Positions 39,332-48,785 of a DNA stretch of 64,000 nucleotides are shown in pieces. The stretch's first letter is position 1. Each line of letters opens with the position of its first letter. The translations under genes and the position numbers were made by a program. The DNA is from Bog-756 sp963696495. GTDB taxonomy: Bacteria > Actinomycetota > Acidimicrobiia > Acidimicrobiales > RAAP-2. Under the pieces are notes generated by a model that did no database searches, was not told the origin of the DNA, and saw only the letters and a list, made by a program, of their open reading frames with translations. The stretch lies in contig CAVOKJ010000005.1 in the NCBI GenBank assembly GCA_963696495.1, positions 186,001 through 250,000 on the forward strand, in the 5' to 3' direction.

Positions 39332-40793
39332 GGGTTCGCACCTCGTCGTAGAGGGACCGGTAGCCGTCGAGGAACACGTCCAGGGTGTAGGACTCGAGCA
39401 TGGCCTGGCGTCCGAGCTCGCCCAGCCGGGCCAGTGCCGTACGGTCGGCGGCCAGGTCGCAGATGGCCTCAGCCAGATCGGCCGGCCGTCCCGGGGCGAC
39501 GAGGCGCCCGTAGGGGGACTGGATGACCTCGGGCACGCCGCCCACTTCGGTGGCGACCATCGGCCGACCGGCCATGAGAGCCTCGACGGCGGCGAAGGGG
39601 AATCCCTCGGAGATGCTCGAGAGGACGGCGATGTCGCCCTCGTTCAACGCCTTGCCCACGTCGGCGGTGGGGCCCTTGAACACGCAGGACGGGCCCAGCG
39701 CCAGCTGGTCGGCCAGGGCGTAGCAACTCCTGGCGTACCCGACGTCGCTCTCCGGGCCGTAGATGTCCAGGCGGATCCCCGGGATCCGGTTGCGGACGAT
39801 GGAGAACGCACGCAGCAGGGTGTGGATGTCCTTCAGGCGCTCGAGGCGGGCCATGGCCACCAGGACCAACGGGCCGTCACCGCTGCCGGCGGGCCGGTCC
39901 AGGGGGAACCGATCAGGATCGACACCGTTGGGCATCGGGTGGATCTTCTCCTCGTCCACGCCGAGGCGCATCTCCCACGAGGCGTTGAACCGGGCGACGG
40001 GGGCAACCAGGTCGGCCCTCGAGTAGGCCATGGCCACGACGGCGGCATAGAAGTTCGAGAGGAACGCCCGATAGGGGCTGGAGGTGTCGTTGCGCCCGAG
40101 GGCCAAGAGGCGCTCCCGGTAGTAGACGCCGTGCTCGGAGAGCAGGAAGGGCACGCCCCACCGCTCCCGCAGCACCACGGCCGGGATGGCGCAGAACGCC
40201 GCCGCCGAGGCGTGGACCACACCGGGCAGTTCCGGGGGGTAGTCGAGCGGTGCCAGGTACCGGTAGACGGAGCGGGCGAGGTCGATGGCCTCGTAGGTGG
40301 TCAGCCTCGAGAAGAGCGGATGGGCGGCCAGGGTGTCGCGGAAGAGCCGCCAGGTGCGCCCGTCCCGCATGGCCAGCTTCAGGCTGTAGTGCTCGGCGTA
40401 CTCGGCCAGCGCGCACAGGGCCGCCACCAGGTCGTCGGGGCCTCCCTCGCCGAGGGCGACCGAGACGACCAGCTGCGCGTAGGCGGGGAGGAACTCGGTC
40501 TCGAACCGTCTGCCGGGGCGGTGCAGTCTCCGGGAGATCCATCCGGGCCGGGGGTTGAACTCTGCGTTGTCCTCTGTCCCCCACAGGGGCACGTGGACGA
40601 CGTGAGCCAGGTTCGGGGGCCGCTCGTAGCGGACGGCCATGCCGGTGTTGGCCACGACGGCGTAGACGGCGAACCGTCGATCGGAGAGGCCGGTGATCAG
40701 CTGGTCCGCCCAGGTGCTGACCCCGCCGGTCACGAACGGGTACGTGCCCTCGGTGGTGAGGAGGACGTCGACGTCGTCGTCGCCCCGGATCAC
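39315..40793 (-). CDS. PelF-like GT4 glycosyltransferase
   Basis: A glycosyltransferase of about 492 residues, the usual PelF size. The N-terminus VDVLLTTEGTYPFVTGGVSTWADQLI is the PelF hallmark, followed by FNPRP, LLSEHGVYYRERLL, YSRADLVAPVARFN, PNGVD and the GT4 donor-binding half VLSSISEGFPFAAVEAL (EX7E) and VGGVPEVI. It should polymerise the sugar backbone in the cytoplasm using UDP-sugar. GTG at 40793 is chosen because GGTGGAG lies 7 bases before it and it directly precedes the conserved start; GTG codons at 40862 and 40871 are alternatives. It ends overlapping the PelG-like gene. Confidence 0.85.
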   Translation of the reverse strand: MIRGDDDVDVLLTTEGTYPFVTGGVSTWADQLITGLSDRRFAVYAVVANTGMAVRYERPPNLAHVVHVPLWGTEDNAEFNPRPGWISRRLHRPGRRFETEFLPAYAQLVVSVALGEGGPDDLVAALCALAEYAEHYSLKLAMRDGRTWRLFRDTLAAHPLFSRLTTYEAIDLARSVYRYLAPLDYPPELPGVVHASAAAFCAIPAVVLRERWGVPFLLSEHGVYYRERLLALGRNDTSSPYRAFLSNFYAAVVAMAYSRADLVAPVARFNASWEMRLGVDEEKIHPMPNGVDPDRFPLDRPAGSGDGPLVLVAMARLERLKDIHTLLRAFSIVRNRIPGIRLDIYGPESDVGYARSCYALADQLALGPSCVFKGPTADVGKALNEGDIAVLSSISEGFPFAAVEALMAGRPMVATEVGGVPEVIQSPYGRLVAPGRPADLAEAICDLAADRTALARLGELGRQAMLESYTLDVFLDGYRSLYDEVRTRVRGH

Positions 40794-40879
40794 ACTGCGA
40801 CGCTCCACCCGGAGCGTCCGCTCGGGTTGCGTCGGTGGATCCGGCGGTGCCAGCAAGCTCACGTTGCCCACGGCGCGAC

Positions 40880-41701
40880 TCAGGCCACGTTGCGCCGGGC
40901 GCGGTACTGCCGGATGCGTTGGATCCGGCCGGCCCGGGGCGAGGAGGTTGCGGTCTCGTCGTCCGACGTTGCCTCGTCGGCGGTCTCGGGCCCGGAGATC
41001 GGTCCACCCGGGTTGGGGATCGTGGTGGTGAGGGGGGTCACCGGCGTGGCCGGCGCCGTCTCGGCATCGGCATCCACCGTGGGACCGGCACCGCCGTGGC
41101 GGAAGGGGATCCCCGGGACCCCCGACATGAGGTCGTCGTCGGCACGCAGCACCGACTCGATGGCCTGGGCGCGACGGAGGCCCTTGGTGGCGACGTGGAG
41201 GTTCTCGACACTGAGGAAGCACTTGGCGGCCATCACCGCTGCTTCACGGATGAACGGGAGTGGGGTGCGGTCGTCCTCGCTCACCCGGAGGTACTCACGG
41301 CCGGCCAGCCGCATCCAGTGATCGGAACCGTCTACGTTTCCGCCCCGGCGGGCCGCCAGGGCGGCCTGCCGGAATGCGATCGCCGCCCGTTGGGGGGCGG
41401 TGCCCACCGTCCGTTCGGCCTCTTCCAGGAACAGGGACTCCGCCCGCTGGAACTCGTCGGCGTGAAAGGCGTTGATCGCCGCCTCGAACAGGGTCGTCTC
41501 CCCGTCCTCGATCTCGAGAACGACGTTGGCGGGATCGCCCGGGTCCAAGGGATCCGTCGATGGATCCACGGCCTCCGCGCCGCCACCGGCTACGGCCTCG
41601 GCGCCGCCATCGGTGACCACCACCGGCCCGGCCGGGTCGGCCGGATCCTCCCCGGGCGGTTGCCCAGGCAGGACGTCGACCTGGACGACGAGTTCGCTCA
41701 T
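40880..41701 (-). CDS. Pel-operon accessory protein, TPR-like, function unknown
   Basis: A 273-residue soluble protein and first gene of the operon. An acidic, Pro/Gly-rich N-terminal third is followed by a helical central region (about 70-170, LFEAAINAFHADEFQRAESLFLEEAERT, QRAAIAFRQAALAARR, REAAVMAAKCFLSVENLHVATKGLRRAQA) with TPR-like spacing, and a disordered Thr/Pro-rich tail ending in a basic patch. By position it could play the part of the TPR protein PelE, but there is no membrane segment and no sequence match is claimed. The ATG at 41701 has no obvious ribosome binding site, so the message may be leaderless. Confidence 0.6.
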   Translation of the reverse strand: MSELVVQVDVLPGQPPGEDPADPAGPVVVTDGGAEAVAGGGAEAVDPSTDPLDPGDPANVVLEIEDGETTLFEAAINAFHADEFQRAESLFLEEAERTVGTAPQRAAIAFRQAALAARRGGNVDGSDHWMRLAGREYLRVSEDDRTPLPFIREAAVMAAKCFLSVENLHVATKGLRRAQAIESVLRADDDLMSGVPGIPFRHGGAGPTVDADAETAPATPVTPLTTTIPNPGGPISGPETADEATSDDETATSSPRAGRIQRIRQYRARRNVA

Positions 41702-41745
41702 AGTAAAGAGTTCGACCGCTTCGCAAGAGTTCTTGAGATATATCG
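41702..41745 (-). promoter_or_regulatory. AT-rich control region with dyads upstream of the Pel-like operon
   Basis: An island of AT-rich sequence in GC-rich surroundings, directly before the operon's first ATG. It contains a 5-2-5 inverted repeat caagagttcttg (41724-41735) and the palindrome gatatatc (41737-41744). A TTGCGA/TACTAT pair is present on the minus strand with a short 15-base spacer. It is a good candidate for the operon promoter and operator; hexamer assignment is uncertain. Confidence 0.45.
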
Positions 41746-44700
41746 GCTGGTGCGGGCGGTCGCCGGCCCCGACGGCGGGGCGGTCGGGCGCTGGCCCGGT
41801 CCCCACGACGTTTTCCCCTGACCGGATGGGTACTCGTGCCTGCACCTGGGCCTTCCCACGGACGTCCGCCTTCTGCGGATGGGTGAGACGGGCGAGCACC
41901 CGATGGTGGACGTCGACGAGCGGTGGCTGAGGCCCGGACCGTCGACCGACTAGGCCGTGCAGCGAGCCGCCCGGCCGTCCCGCCGTTGTCCGGCCGGGGC
42001 GACGGGGCTGCTCCCCGCACTGGGCGGAGCCAGCCCGTCGCCCCTCGTGCCGCGCTCCCGGCGGACCGGGCCGGCCTGTGCACACGTCGCCGGAGGTGCG
42101 GTAGCCGGGGCGGTGGCCGAAGCTGTGGTGCCTCCGGAGTAGTCACCCGTGTTGGCCAGGTTCTGATGGACCTGTGGCCAGGCGCCCCTGGGCCCGGATG
42201 CCGGTGCGCCCGTCTGCCAGATGAACAGCTCACCTTCGCGGGTCCCGGTCACGAGGACCTGGTCGGACAGCGACCCGAGCGAGCCGAACACTGCGCCACC
42301 GGTGACCCAACCGCCGGTCAGCTTGGGGAAGCCGGGTGCCTCGCGACCGGCGGCGTCGAGCGCCCTCAGGTCGGAGTCGGAGCTGGCCTCCACGGCATAG
42401 GCGTTCCCCCGGCTGCCGGCCAGATCGGCCACGATCGGCTGGTCGAAGAACTGCAGGCTGTCCATCACCTGGGGGAATCCCTTGAGGAATTCGCCGGTGG
42501 CGGCATCCCACGCATCGAGCTGGCTGTCATGAGGCGACTGCTCCGCCGGCTCGGAGACGTCGATCAGCTCCCCGGCACTCTCCGCCGCGCTCATGACATC
42601 GAGCGCGGAGCCCTTTCCCGATGCCGCACCGAGGGGAGCGATGATCGGTGCCCCGAGGGACGGGATGCTGGTGGCGACGAGCCCGGTCGAGTTGGACCTC
42701 GCCCCGGAGGGTCCTGACGACAGCACGTCGGGTAGGCCGCCGGTGGTGCCGAGAGCGCTGCTCCCGTCGGCATGCAGCAGGTAGACGGGACCGGCGTCGC
42801 TCTGCACGGCGATCAACGGGGCGGATCCGGGTACCGTGGCCACCGCCGGGCCGTTGCTGGCGCCGTCACCGATGTCGGGAAGCAGGTTCGGGTCGAGGTC
42901 GGCGATGGCCGCCGGCCAGCCCGGAAGGAAGGCCCCGGGGTTCGGATAGCCGGGCGGATCCGGCGCCGTGCTCGACGCCCCGTGCAGCGAGCCGTCGGGC
43001 CAGATCGCGTAGACGCGGCTGTTGGCGGCTTTCGAGAGAGCGCCCAGCAACGAGAAGAGCGCCCCGACCGTGCCGAGGGACGCGTCCGGTGTGCCCTGGT
43101 ACTGCTCGTTCGACGTCACCACCACCTCGGGGGGCCCGCCGGGGACGAGCTGGGCGATGGCCGGCGTGTCGACGAGCTTGGTCCCGGTATCCCCCTGGGC
43201 GGTGGGAAGGAAGGTGACCTGGCCGTTCGAGGGGTCGACCGACTGCACCTCCCCGGGGTCCACCACCTCGACGGGCCAACCGGGCGCGGCCGCACCGTCG
43301 GGTTGCCAGGCATAGACGTGGCGGTCCATCGAGGCGGCGACGACATCCAGCGTCCCGTTGCCCTGCAGATCCCCCAGCACGGGCGCGCCGAGGATGCCGC
43401 GGAGCACCTCGTTGTCCTTGTTGGCGACGCCCGGCCCCGAGAAGGCCGCATCGGTCCGCACCGGCCAACCGGGCAGGAGCTGACCCGCGGCGTTCCACGC
43501 CCACACCCTCCCGGTGAGATCGGTGGCCACCACGTCGAGGTCGTGTCCGGACGCGTCGGTCAGGTCCCCGACGGCCAGTCCCCCGACGATCTCCCCCCGG
43601 GGGATCGCCCCGACCTGGTTCGACGTGTAGGCCTCCTCGCCGGGATGGAACCCGGTGTCGGGAGCGGTCTCGACCGGCCAGCCGGGCAGGTCCTTGCCGT
43701 TCGATCCGAAGGCGTGGACGGTGCCGTCCGCCTCGGCCACCAGGAGGGCGTTGGTCCCGCCGGGGCCGATGGGGGCCAGGACCGGGGGGGCGGCGATCGA
43801 GCTGGGGAGTTGGGTGGGGGCGCCGTCGAGGAGGCTGGTGTCCTGGTGGAGGAACTCGGTGCGCCGGGCCATGCCGACCATCCCCGCGGCATCCTGGACG
43901 ACCACCCGGACCGTGAACATGTACTTGTCGGGAAGGGGTTGACCGTCGGCAGCGACCGGTGAGCCGTCGAGCTTGGTGGATCGGGGGAACAGCGCGGCCA
44001 CCTCGGACAGGGGGACCTGGGCCAGGGGCCCGGTGCGCACCCCGTGACCGGTGCCGGCCGACAGCACCCGCCACGCCGACTGGGCCGGATCCTCGCCGGG
44101 CGCCACCTGCACCTCGTAGCGCCACGAGGGGCTCCGGGTCGTCCCGATGACGCCGGAGACCGTCAGGGCCTGTGAGGGCGAGAGCACCTGGTACCAGGGC
44201 ATGCCGTCGATCTCGGCCTGCGGGGGGATGCGCCCCGAGGAGATCCACTGCACCAGGCGGGCGGCGTCGATGCGTCCGTAGCCGCTGGTCGGGTCGAAGC
44301 CCGGCCCGGTCGCGTCGCGCTGGGTCGTCACCAACGGGAGCCCGGTCGACACCTTGGTGTTGTCGGCGGGGCCGTTCGGCGGGGCGGCGGTGGCGAAGTC
44401 GATGTCGTCGGCCGACATGGTCACCAGCTGAGCGATCTCGTCGGCCGAGAGCGGCACGGGTGCCCCGGTCACGGTGTGGAGACCCGGGTACGGGGCGATC
44501 ACACGGTCGGCCATCGCCACCGCCGCCGCTGATTCGGCCAGTCCTACGATGCCCCCGGTCTTGCCGGTGGCCTCCGACGAGCATGAGTCACTCTCGACAC
44601 TCACCGAGATGTTGGCGCCGTAGTTGGTGCAGCCGTTCAGGTAGAGGTAGCTGGGCGGTGTGTAGCTGCTGTCGTGGGTGACGCTGTTGACCACGATGGT

Positions 44701-45124
44701 GTTCTCGAGGACGGCGGGGAGGTTGTGGTGCTCCGACTCCTCGTCCGCCGAGCTGGCCACGACCGGGACGCCGTGGTCCTCGGCATAGGTGATCGCCTGG
44801 CTGTCGCTCGCGGTCACGTCGTAGGTGCCGAGTGCCTCCTGGATCACCGTGGCGCCGGAGTCGACGGCGAACAGCGCCCCTTCGGCGAAGGCATTCCCCG
44901 TGGTGATGAACGAGTCGCCCACTTTGATGGGCAGCACCATGCAGTCGGGGCACGAGCCCACCTCCTGGGCGAGGGTGCCGGCCGCCCCGACGGCATCCTC
45001 GGCGGTGCCGGTCCCGTGGTCGTAGTGCACCTCGTCGTAGGGGTTGTTGTTGTCATCGACGAAGTTCCAGCCGGCGATGGCGTCGGTGAATCCCGAAGGA
45101 CCGCTCCGAGCCGCGTAGTATCTA

Positions 45125-45133
45125 CCCCCGGGG
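45125..45133 (-). other. Frameshift site at a C/G run, fits slippery heptamer C CCG GGG
   Basis: On the minus strand the sequence aaccccgggggtag is read acc-ccg-ggg-gta in the upstream frame and ccc-ggg-ggt-aga in the downstream frame. The bases C CCG GGG fit X XXY YYZ for a -1 slip. A homopolymer indel is the simpler alternative. Confidence 0.6.
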
Positions 45134-45842
45134 TTCCGAAGGCGGCGATCAGGTCGGCCGGCGAGATGCCCGAGTAGCCGTAGCCGTCGCCCTGGGTGGC
45201 GCAGAAGTAGGGCTTGGTGATGCGGGGGTCGTTCGCATACTGCTGCACGTTGAAGATCCCCGAGCCGTCGAGGTCATAGGGGTCGCTGTCGCCGAATCGC
45301 TGACCCCTGGCGGCGAGCTCGGCCTTCGTCTGGCCCTGGGCGTTCTCGGGTGGCGGCAGCGCGTCCCGATTGAGGAAGATCTTGTCGACCAGCGCCGGGT
45401 CACACCACTCGACGCCGGAGTCGGTGACGGCGATCACCGTCGAGGGCCGACCGGCCGTGGTCTGCCAGGCGGCGTCGGCGCTGTTCCCCTCCACCCCGCA
45501 GAGCTCCTGGGGGTTGTCGGCCAAGGACGCGACGGTGGAGCGGGCGCTGGTGAGTTTCACGTCGCCCCCGCCCTGGCTCCAGTTGGCCGGGCGCTCGGGG
45601 ACCGTCGATGCCGGGGTGTGGGGGTCACCGACCCACTCGTTCTCCGGTGTGCCGGAGGGTGCCGCCGGCCAGGGGAATTGACCGGTCTGGGTCGCCGTAC
45701 CCGAACCGGTGTTCGGGTCGGTGGTCCCGTTCGGGCACGAGGCCGGCCGACTGTCGACCACCCCCGACGTGGATGGGAGCGACGCGTGGGGGAGGCCGGT
45801 GCCGCCGGACGTCGCCGGCCGAGCGGGTGCTGCGGGTTGAGT

Positions 45843-45887
45843 CGGTGCTGCCGGTGCTGCCGGTGCTGCCGGTGCTGCCGGTGCTGC
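45843..45887 (-). repeat. Five perfect 9-bp tandem repeats encoding Ala-Ala-Pro
   Basis: The unit cggtgctgc is repeated five times without change inside the subtilase-like gene, giving an Ala/Pro linker just after the signal peptide. The unit is a multiple of three, so copy changes keep the frame. Confidence 0.9.
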
Positions 45888-46253
45888 GGACGTGGCCGCC
45901 GTGGTGGCGCCGACAGACGGGGCAAAACCGACCGCCAATGCACCCACCGCGACCAGGGCGAGCGCACCGAGGCGGGCTGCGCTCCCTCTCGGGGACCTCC
46001 CCCTCGGACCAGCCGTCACCGTCTTGTGACTCGAGCCCAACGGATCCTCCCCCCAACCACCCGGTTCTGCTGGGCGGAACGCTAGGAGTAGGTCGCGCCG
46101 GCGTCAAGGGACAAGGCACGTTCCTCCCGGGTCCTCCGCAGAGCCGCATCTCGATGGCCGGCGACCGAGGTCGAACTGGCGCCACGCACGCGCGGCTCGT
46201 GACAGCCAGGTCACGGATCGCGCGACCACGTCGCTGATGGACGCGCCGACCCC

Positions 46254-46281
46254 TTGACATCCACACCGAAATCTCTATACC
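46254..46281 (+). promoter_or_regulatory. Sigma70-like promoter for the Lipoprotein_15-type gene
   Basis: A perfect -35 TTGACA (46254-46259) and a TATACC -10 (46276-46281) are separated by 16 bases, 45 bases before the ATG at 46326, with GGAAGGA as ribosome binding site. This is one of the clearest promoters in the window. Confidence 0.65.
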
Positions 46282-46325
46282 GGTACGGGGGCACGAATAT
46301 CGGGCCTGGCGGAAGGATTCGGATC

Positions 46326-47435
46326 ATGGCGGCGAAGTCGAAGATCTTGTTCGGAGCGGGCGTCGTCCTGCTCGTCCTCCTCGGAGCCACGGCGGCGTAT
46401 GCCTCGAACGGCCCCGGTACCTCCTTTCACAAGACCTGGCGGGGACACCACAGTCCGGGCACCAGGGACCGTGGGTCGGCGGTGGTCGCCCTCGAGTCGA
46501 GCCCCTACGGCCCGGTGCTCGTGGTCGGCGGTGCCGGTGCCGGATACGTCCCGGCGGACCCGACGGCCAACCCTCCGACCCCGGCGAGCTACAACTACCC
46601 GACGGGATCGTCCCTGTACTTCCTCACCAGTGATCCACCCACCTACGGACAGGGCTGGGGCCATGCCGGATACCAGGCAGCCTGCGGGACGACGGTCGTG
46701 GCCACCCAGGGATTCACCTGCACCAGCTCCCCCTCGGCCGACACCGGTGAGTGGCCCGCGCTCTTGACGTGGGGACCACCCATCGCCGGCCCCGGCGTCA
46801 ATCCAGGGCTGCTGGGAACGGTCTACCGGGCCGATCTCGGTGCGTTCCAGGTCACCTACGCCGACCACCCGCTCTACCTCTTCGACCAGGGTCCCAACTC
46901 GTTCGTCGGCCAGAACTTCTTCGAGAGCGTCTCGCCGCTGCCGCCATGGGGTGGCCTGTGGTCGTTGCTGTCGCCCGACGGCCTGCCCGCCTCCACTGTC
47001 GCCAACCTCGAGACCGAGGCGCCCGTCACCGGCCAGACCACCTACTCGTCCCCGGCCGTGGGCGTCCAGGAGTACCCCTACGGTGACCAGCTGGGTGCCA
47101 CACCCCCCATTCCGCCGAGCGGCGTCACCATCAGTGTCTACGCCTTCAGCGGGGACAGTCCCTGGCAGAGCCGGTGCGCGGGTGCCTGCACGCTGACCTG
47201 GATACCGGTCTGGACCAGTGGGCCGCCCACTGCCGGAGCCGGGCTGAACGGCCACGTCGGAGCCATCAGGCGACCCGACGGGTCATACCAGGCGACCTAT
47301 GACGGGCACCCCCTCTACCTCTACGGCCAGGAGCAGCCGGTCATCGAGTCCGGAGCCCCCTCGTACGCGGGCACGGTCGGCAACGGCAACGGCGTCCACG
47401 CCTTCGGCGGCACCTTCAGATTGGTCAGGCCGTAG
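46326..47435 (+). CDS. Secreted protein with Lipoprotein_15 (COG4315)-type repeats
   Basis: A 369-residue exported protein. After a signal segment (ILFGAGVVLLVLLGATAAYA) come two or three copies of the COG4315/Lipoprotein_15 motif: LTWGPPIAGPGV..GLLGTVYRADLGAFQVTYADHPLYLFDQ and TWIPVWTSGPPTAGAGLNGHVGAIRRPDGSYQATYDGHPLYLYGQ, both ending in the characteristic GHPLY or DHPLY. The signal lacks a lipobox Cys, so the protein is secreted rather than lipid-anchored. Function of the family is unknown. The ATG at 46326 follows a strong promoter. Its last 18 bases and stop lie in a duplicated segment. Confidence 0.8.
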   Translation: MAAKSKILFGAGVVLLVLLGATAAYASNGPGTSFHKTWRGHHSPGTRDRGSAVVALESSPYGPVLVVGGAGAGYVPADPTANPPTPASYNYPTGSSLYFLTSDPPTYGQGWGHAGYQAACGTTVVATQGFTCTSSPSADTGEWPALLTWGPPIAGPGVNPGLLGTVYRADLGAFQVTYADHPLYLFDQGPNSFVGQNFFESVSPLPPWGGLWSLLSPDGLPASTVANLETEAPVTGQTTYSSPAVGVQEYPYGDQLGATPPIPPSGVTISVYAFSGDSPWQSRCAGACTLTWIPVWTSGPPTAGAGLNGHVGAIRRPDGSYQATYDGHPLYLYGQEQPVIESGAPSYAGTVGNGNGVHAFGGTFRLVRP

Positions 47436-47466
47436 GCGGACTCAAATTGGTGAGGCCGGAGGCGGA
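47418..47466 (+). repeat. Imperfect 26-bp-period tandem duplication across a gene end
   Basis: The segment agattggtcaggccgtaggc (47418 on) containing the stop of the previous gene recurs at 47444-47466 with three mismatches over 23 bases. It looks like a local duplication at the 3' end of the gene. Confidence 0.7.
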
Positions 47467-47497
47467 CAGGGCGCCAGCCCGGGCCCACGGTCGGTCC

Positions 47498-47538
47498 ACT
47501 CCACGGTCTGTCCCACTCCACGGTCTGTCCCACTCCAT
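47498..47538. repeat. 17-bp tandem repeat, two perfect copies plus a partial
   Basis: The unit actccacggtctgtccc is repeated at 47498-47514 and 47515-47531 and begins again at 47532. It lies at the downstream end of a coding-like remnant on the minus strand. Confidence 0.85.
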
Positions 47539-47782
47539 CCCGGATGGTGGGCTCGTGGCCGGGGGCCAACGGTGACGGGCCGATGGGCTCGAACGACACG
47601 CCGGAGATCCGGCTACTGGGGGCGTCGACGAGTTGGCCCCCGGTGATCTGGCCGGCTCCGTCGTACTGGTAGGGCAACTGCTGAGTGGTGGACCCGCCGA
47701 ACAGGGCGTTGAACGGGCCGAGGTCCGTGGCGTCGCCGACGGCCAGGGGCGCGGTCCGCCGAACAGGGCCGGGACGGTCCAT
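47500..47782 (-). pseudogene. Possible gene remnant, function unknown
   Basis: From an ATG at 47782 with ACGGAGGCG before it, the minus strand reads MDRPGPVRR..LAVGDATDLGPFNALFGG..QQLPYQYDGAGQITGGQLVD..SRISGVSFEPIGPSPL with protein-like composition (Phe, Tyr, Gln, Asp) and strong G/C third positions, unlike the Arg/Pro shadows around it. The likeness to real protein ends at the 17-bp repeats near 47530, after which the frame runs into the convergent neighbour's end. This looks like a truncated gene end; no family recognised. Confidence 0.35.
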
Positions 47783-48075
47783 CGCCTCCGTTCCGTCCCA
47801 CCTCGACCGAGGACGCACCATCCGGCGACCAACCGCCCGGACGCACGCGTAGACGGGCGTGCCGCGATGCATCCCGGTGCTCGACGATCCGGATCCACCA
47901 GAGGGCACAGTGGGGGCGTCCGTAGCCACTGCCTGTGATCGAGGGGTGATGCGGTCCGGCCGTTCGGCCTCGTCCAACAGGTTGGCGTGGCACCGGCATC
48001 GACCAGCGGTGGACGGTGCCGTGCCGCGGGCCCGAGTTCAACGAGAATGGCCAGCACGTTCGAAGGGAGAGCATC

Positions 48076-48432
48076 GTGACGGTCAAGCAACAGTCCACGA
48101 AGAAGATCTGGTTCGTCTACCTGATCCTCGGCACGGTCGCCGCCATCGGGATCGCCATGGGACTCTTTTTCTCGAGCCACCCCACGTGGGTCGGTGAGCA
48201 ACCTGGAAATGCCGATTACGTGCACCGCACGCTCGGGCTCTTGTCCGATCTGCCGCACATGACTGCGGAACTGTTCTACGACGCCATCGAGAACAGCATC
48301 GTCTTCTGTGTCGCCTTCCTGATCGCCCGTCGGGCCTTCCGCAAGGAGCACGAGCTCTTCGACCGGCAGCACGGCATCAGTCACGAGGACCAGCGCGCTC
48401 ACCCCGACAGCAGGCAGAAGACCTCGGCGTAG
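48076..48432 (+). CDS. Small membrane protein, function unknown
   Basis: A 118-residue protein with one clear membrane segment near the N-terminus (IWFVYLILGTVAAIGIAMGLFF) and a second, weaker one (ENSIVFCVAFLIARRAF), followed by a charged, His-rich tail (DRQHGISHEDQRAHPDS). GTG at 48076 follows GAAGGGAGAGC, a good ribosome binding site, and gives a short Lys-rich start. Codon usage is less G/C-biased than in neighbours. No family recognised. Confidence 0.65.
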   Translation: MTVKQQSTKKIWFVYLILGTVAAIGIAMGLFFSSHPTWVGEQPGNADYVHRTLGLLSDLPHMTAELFYDAIENSIVFCVAFLIARRAFRKEHELFDRQHGISHEDQRAHPDSRQKTSA

Positions 48433-48785
48433 TGGTCCAGTGAACCGGGGTGGGACGGGGAATCCTGGCCCCATTCGGCCGTTGATCGGGGGCAAACGAA
48501 TCCCCTGTTGTCGACGTCACCGACATCCCCGGGAGTTTCGGGGCCGGCCGGTGCATGCCAGTCCTCAGATTCATTATGTGACGGACAACGTGGCTCAGAA
48601 CCTGAGCTGGTGATCAGGCCGTCGGTCAGAAACCGTGACGGACGGGACAGACGGCGCTTGGGCAGTTCCAGCTCGCAGCTGACGACTGCGAGCGAGTGAA
48701 TCTCTGAATCGGGTCAGGAGCTGTTCCGCCCCACGACAGCGGGCCGCCTGACCCTGGATCAGGTCGGCGACCGTCCAGGGAGGTC
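48433..48785. other. Intergenic region without recognisable gene
   Basis: About 350 bases of lower GC than the surroundings. Open frames are short and without protein-like composition. Together with the truncated remnant next to it this may be the scar of an inserted and decayed element beside ssrA. Confidence 0.4.

Larger units (their letters stand above)
41950..46040 (-). pseudogene. Large secreted subtilase-like (S8) protein with beta-propeller-like region, split by a one-base frameshift
   Basis: Two frames together encode one protein of about 1,360 residues. The first frame starts at a TTG (46040) with GGGGAGGATCCG before it, has a signal peptide, an Ala-Pro repeat and the catalytic Asp region VIAVTDSGVEWCDP, and would run on to 44844. 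At the C/G run 45125-45133 protein-like sequence moves to the second frame (GGRYYAARSGPSGFTDAIAGWNFVDD in pieces), which carries the His region YDHGTGTAEDAVG, a possible Ser region CSSEATG and about 600 residues of GWP-containing repeats (DLPGWPV, LLPGWPV, APGWPVE) like an FG-GAP propeller, ending at 41950. A one-base deletion, a sequencing error or a programmed -1 shift could explain it. The second frame alone is open from 45129 onward. Confidence 0.82.

Noticed and set aside
42772..43962. Plus-strand frame of about 400 codons inside the subtilase-like gene
   Set aside because: It is the antisense of the GWP-repeat region; the minus strand has clear repeats and sensible composition.
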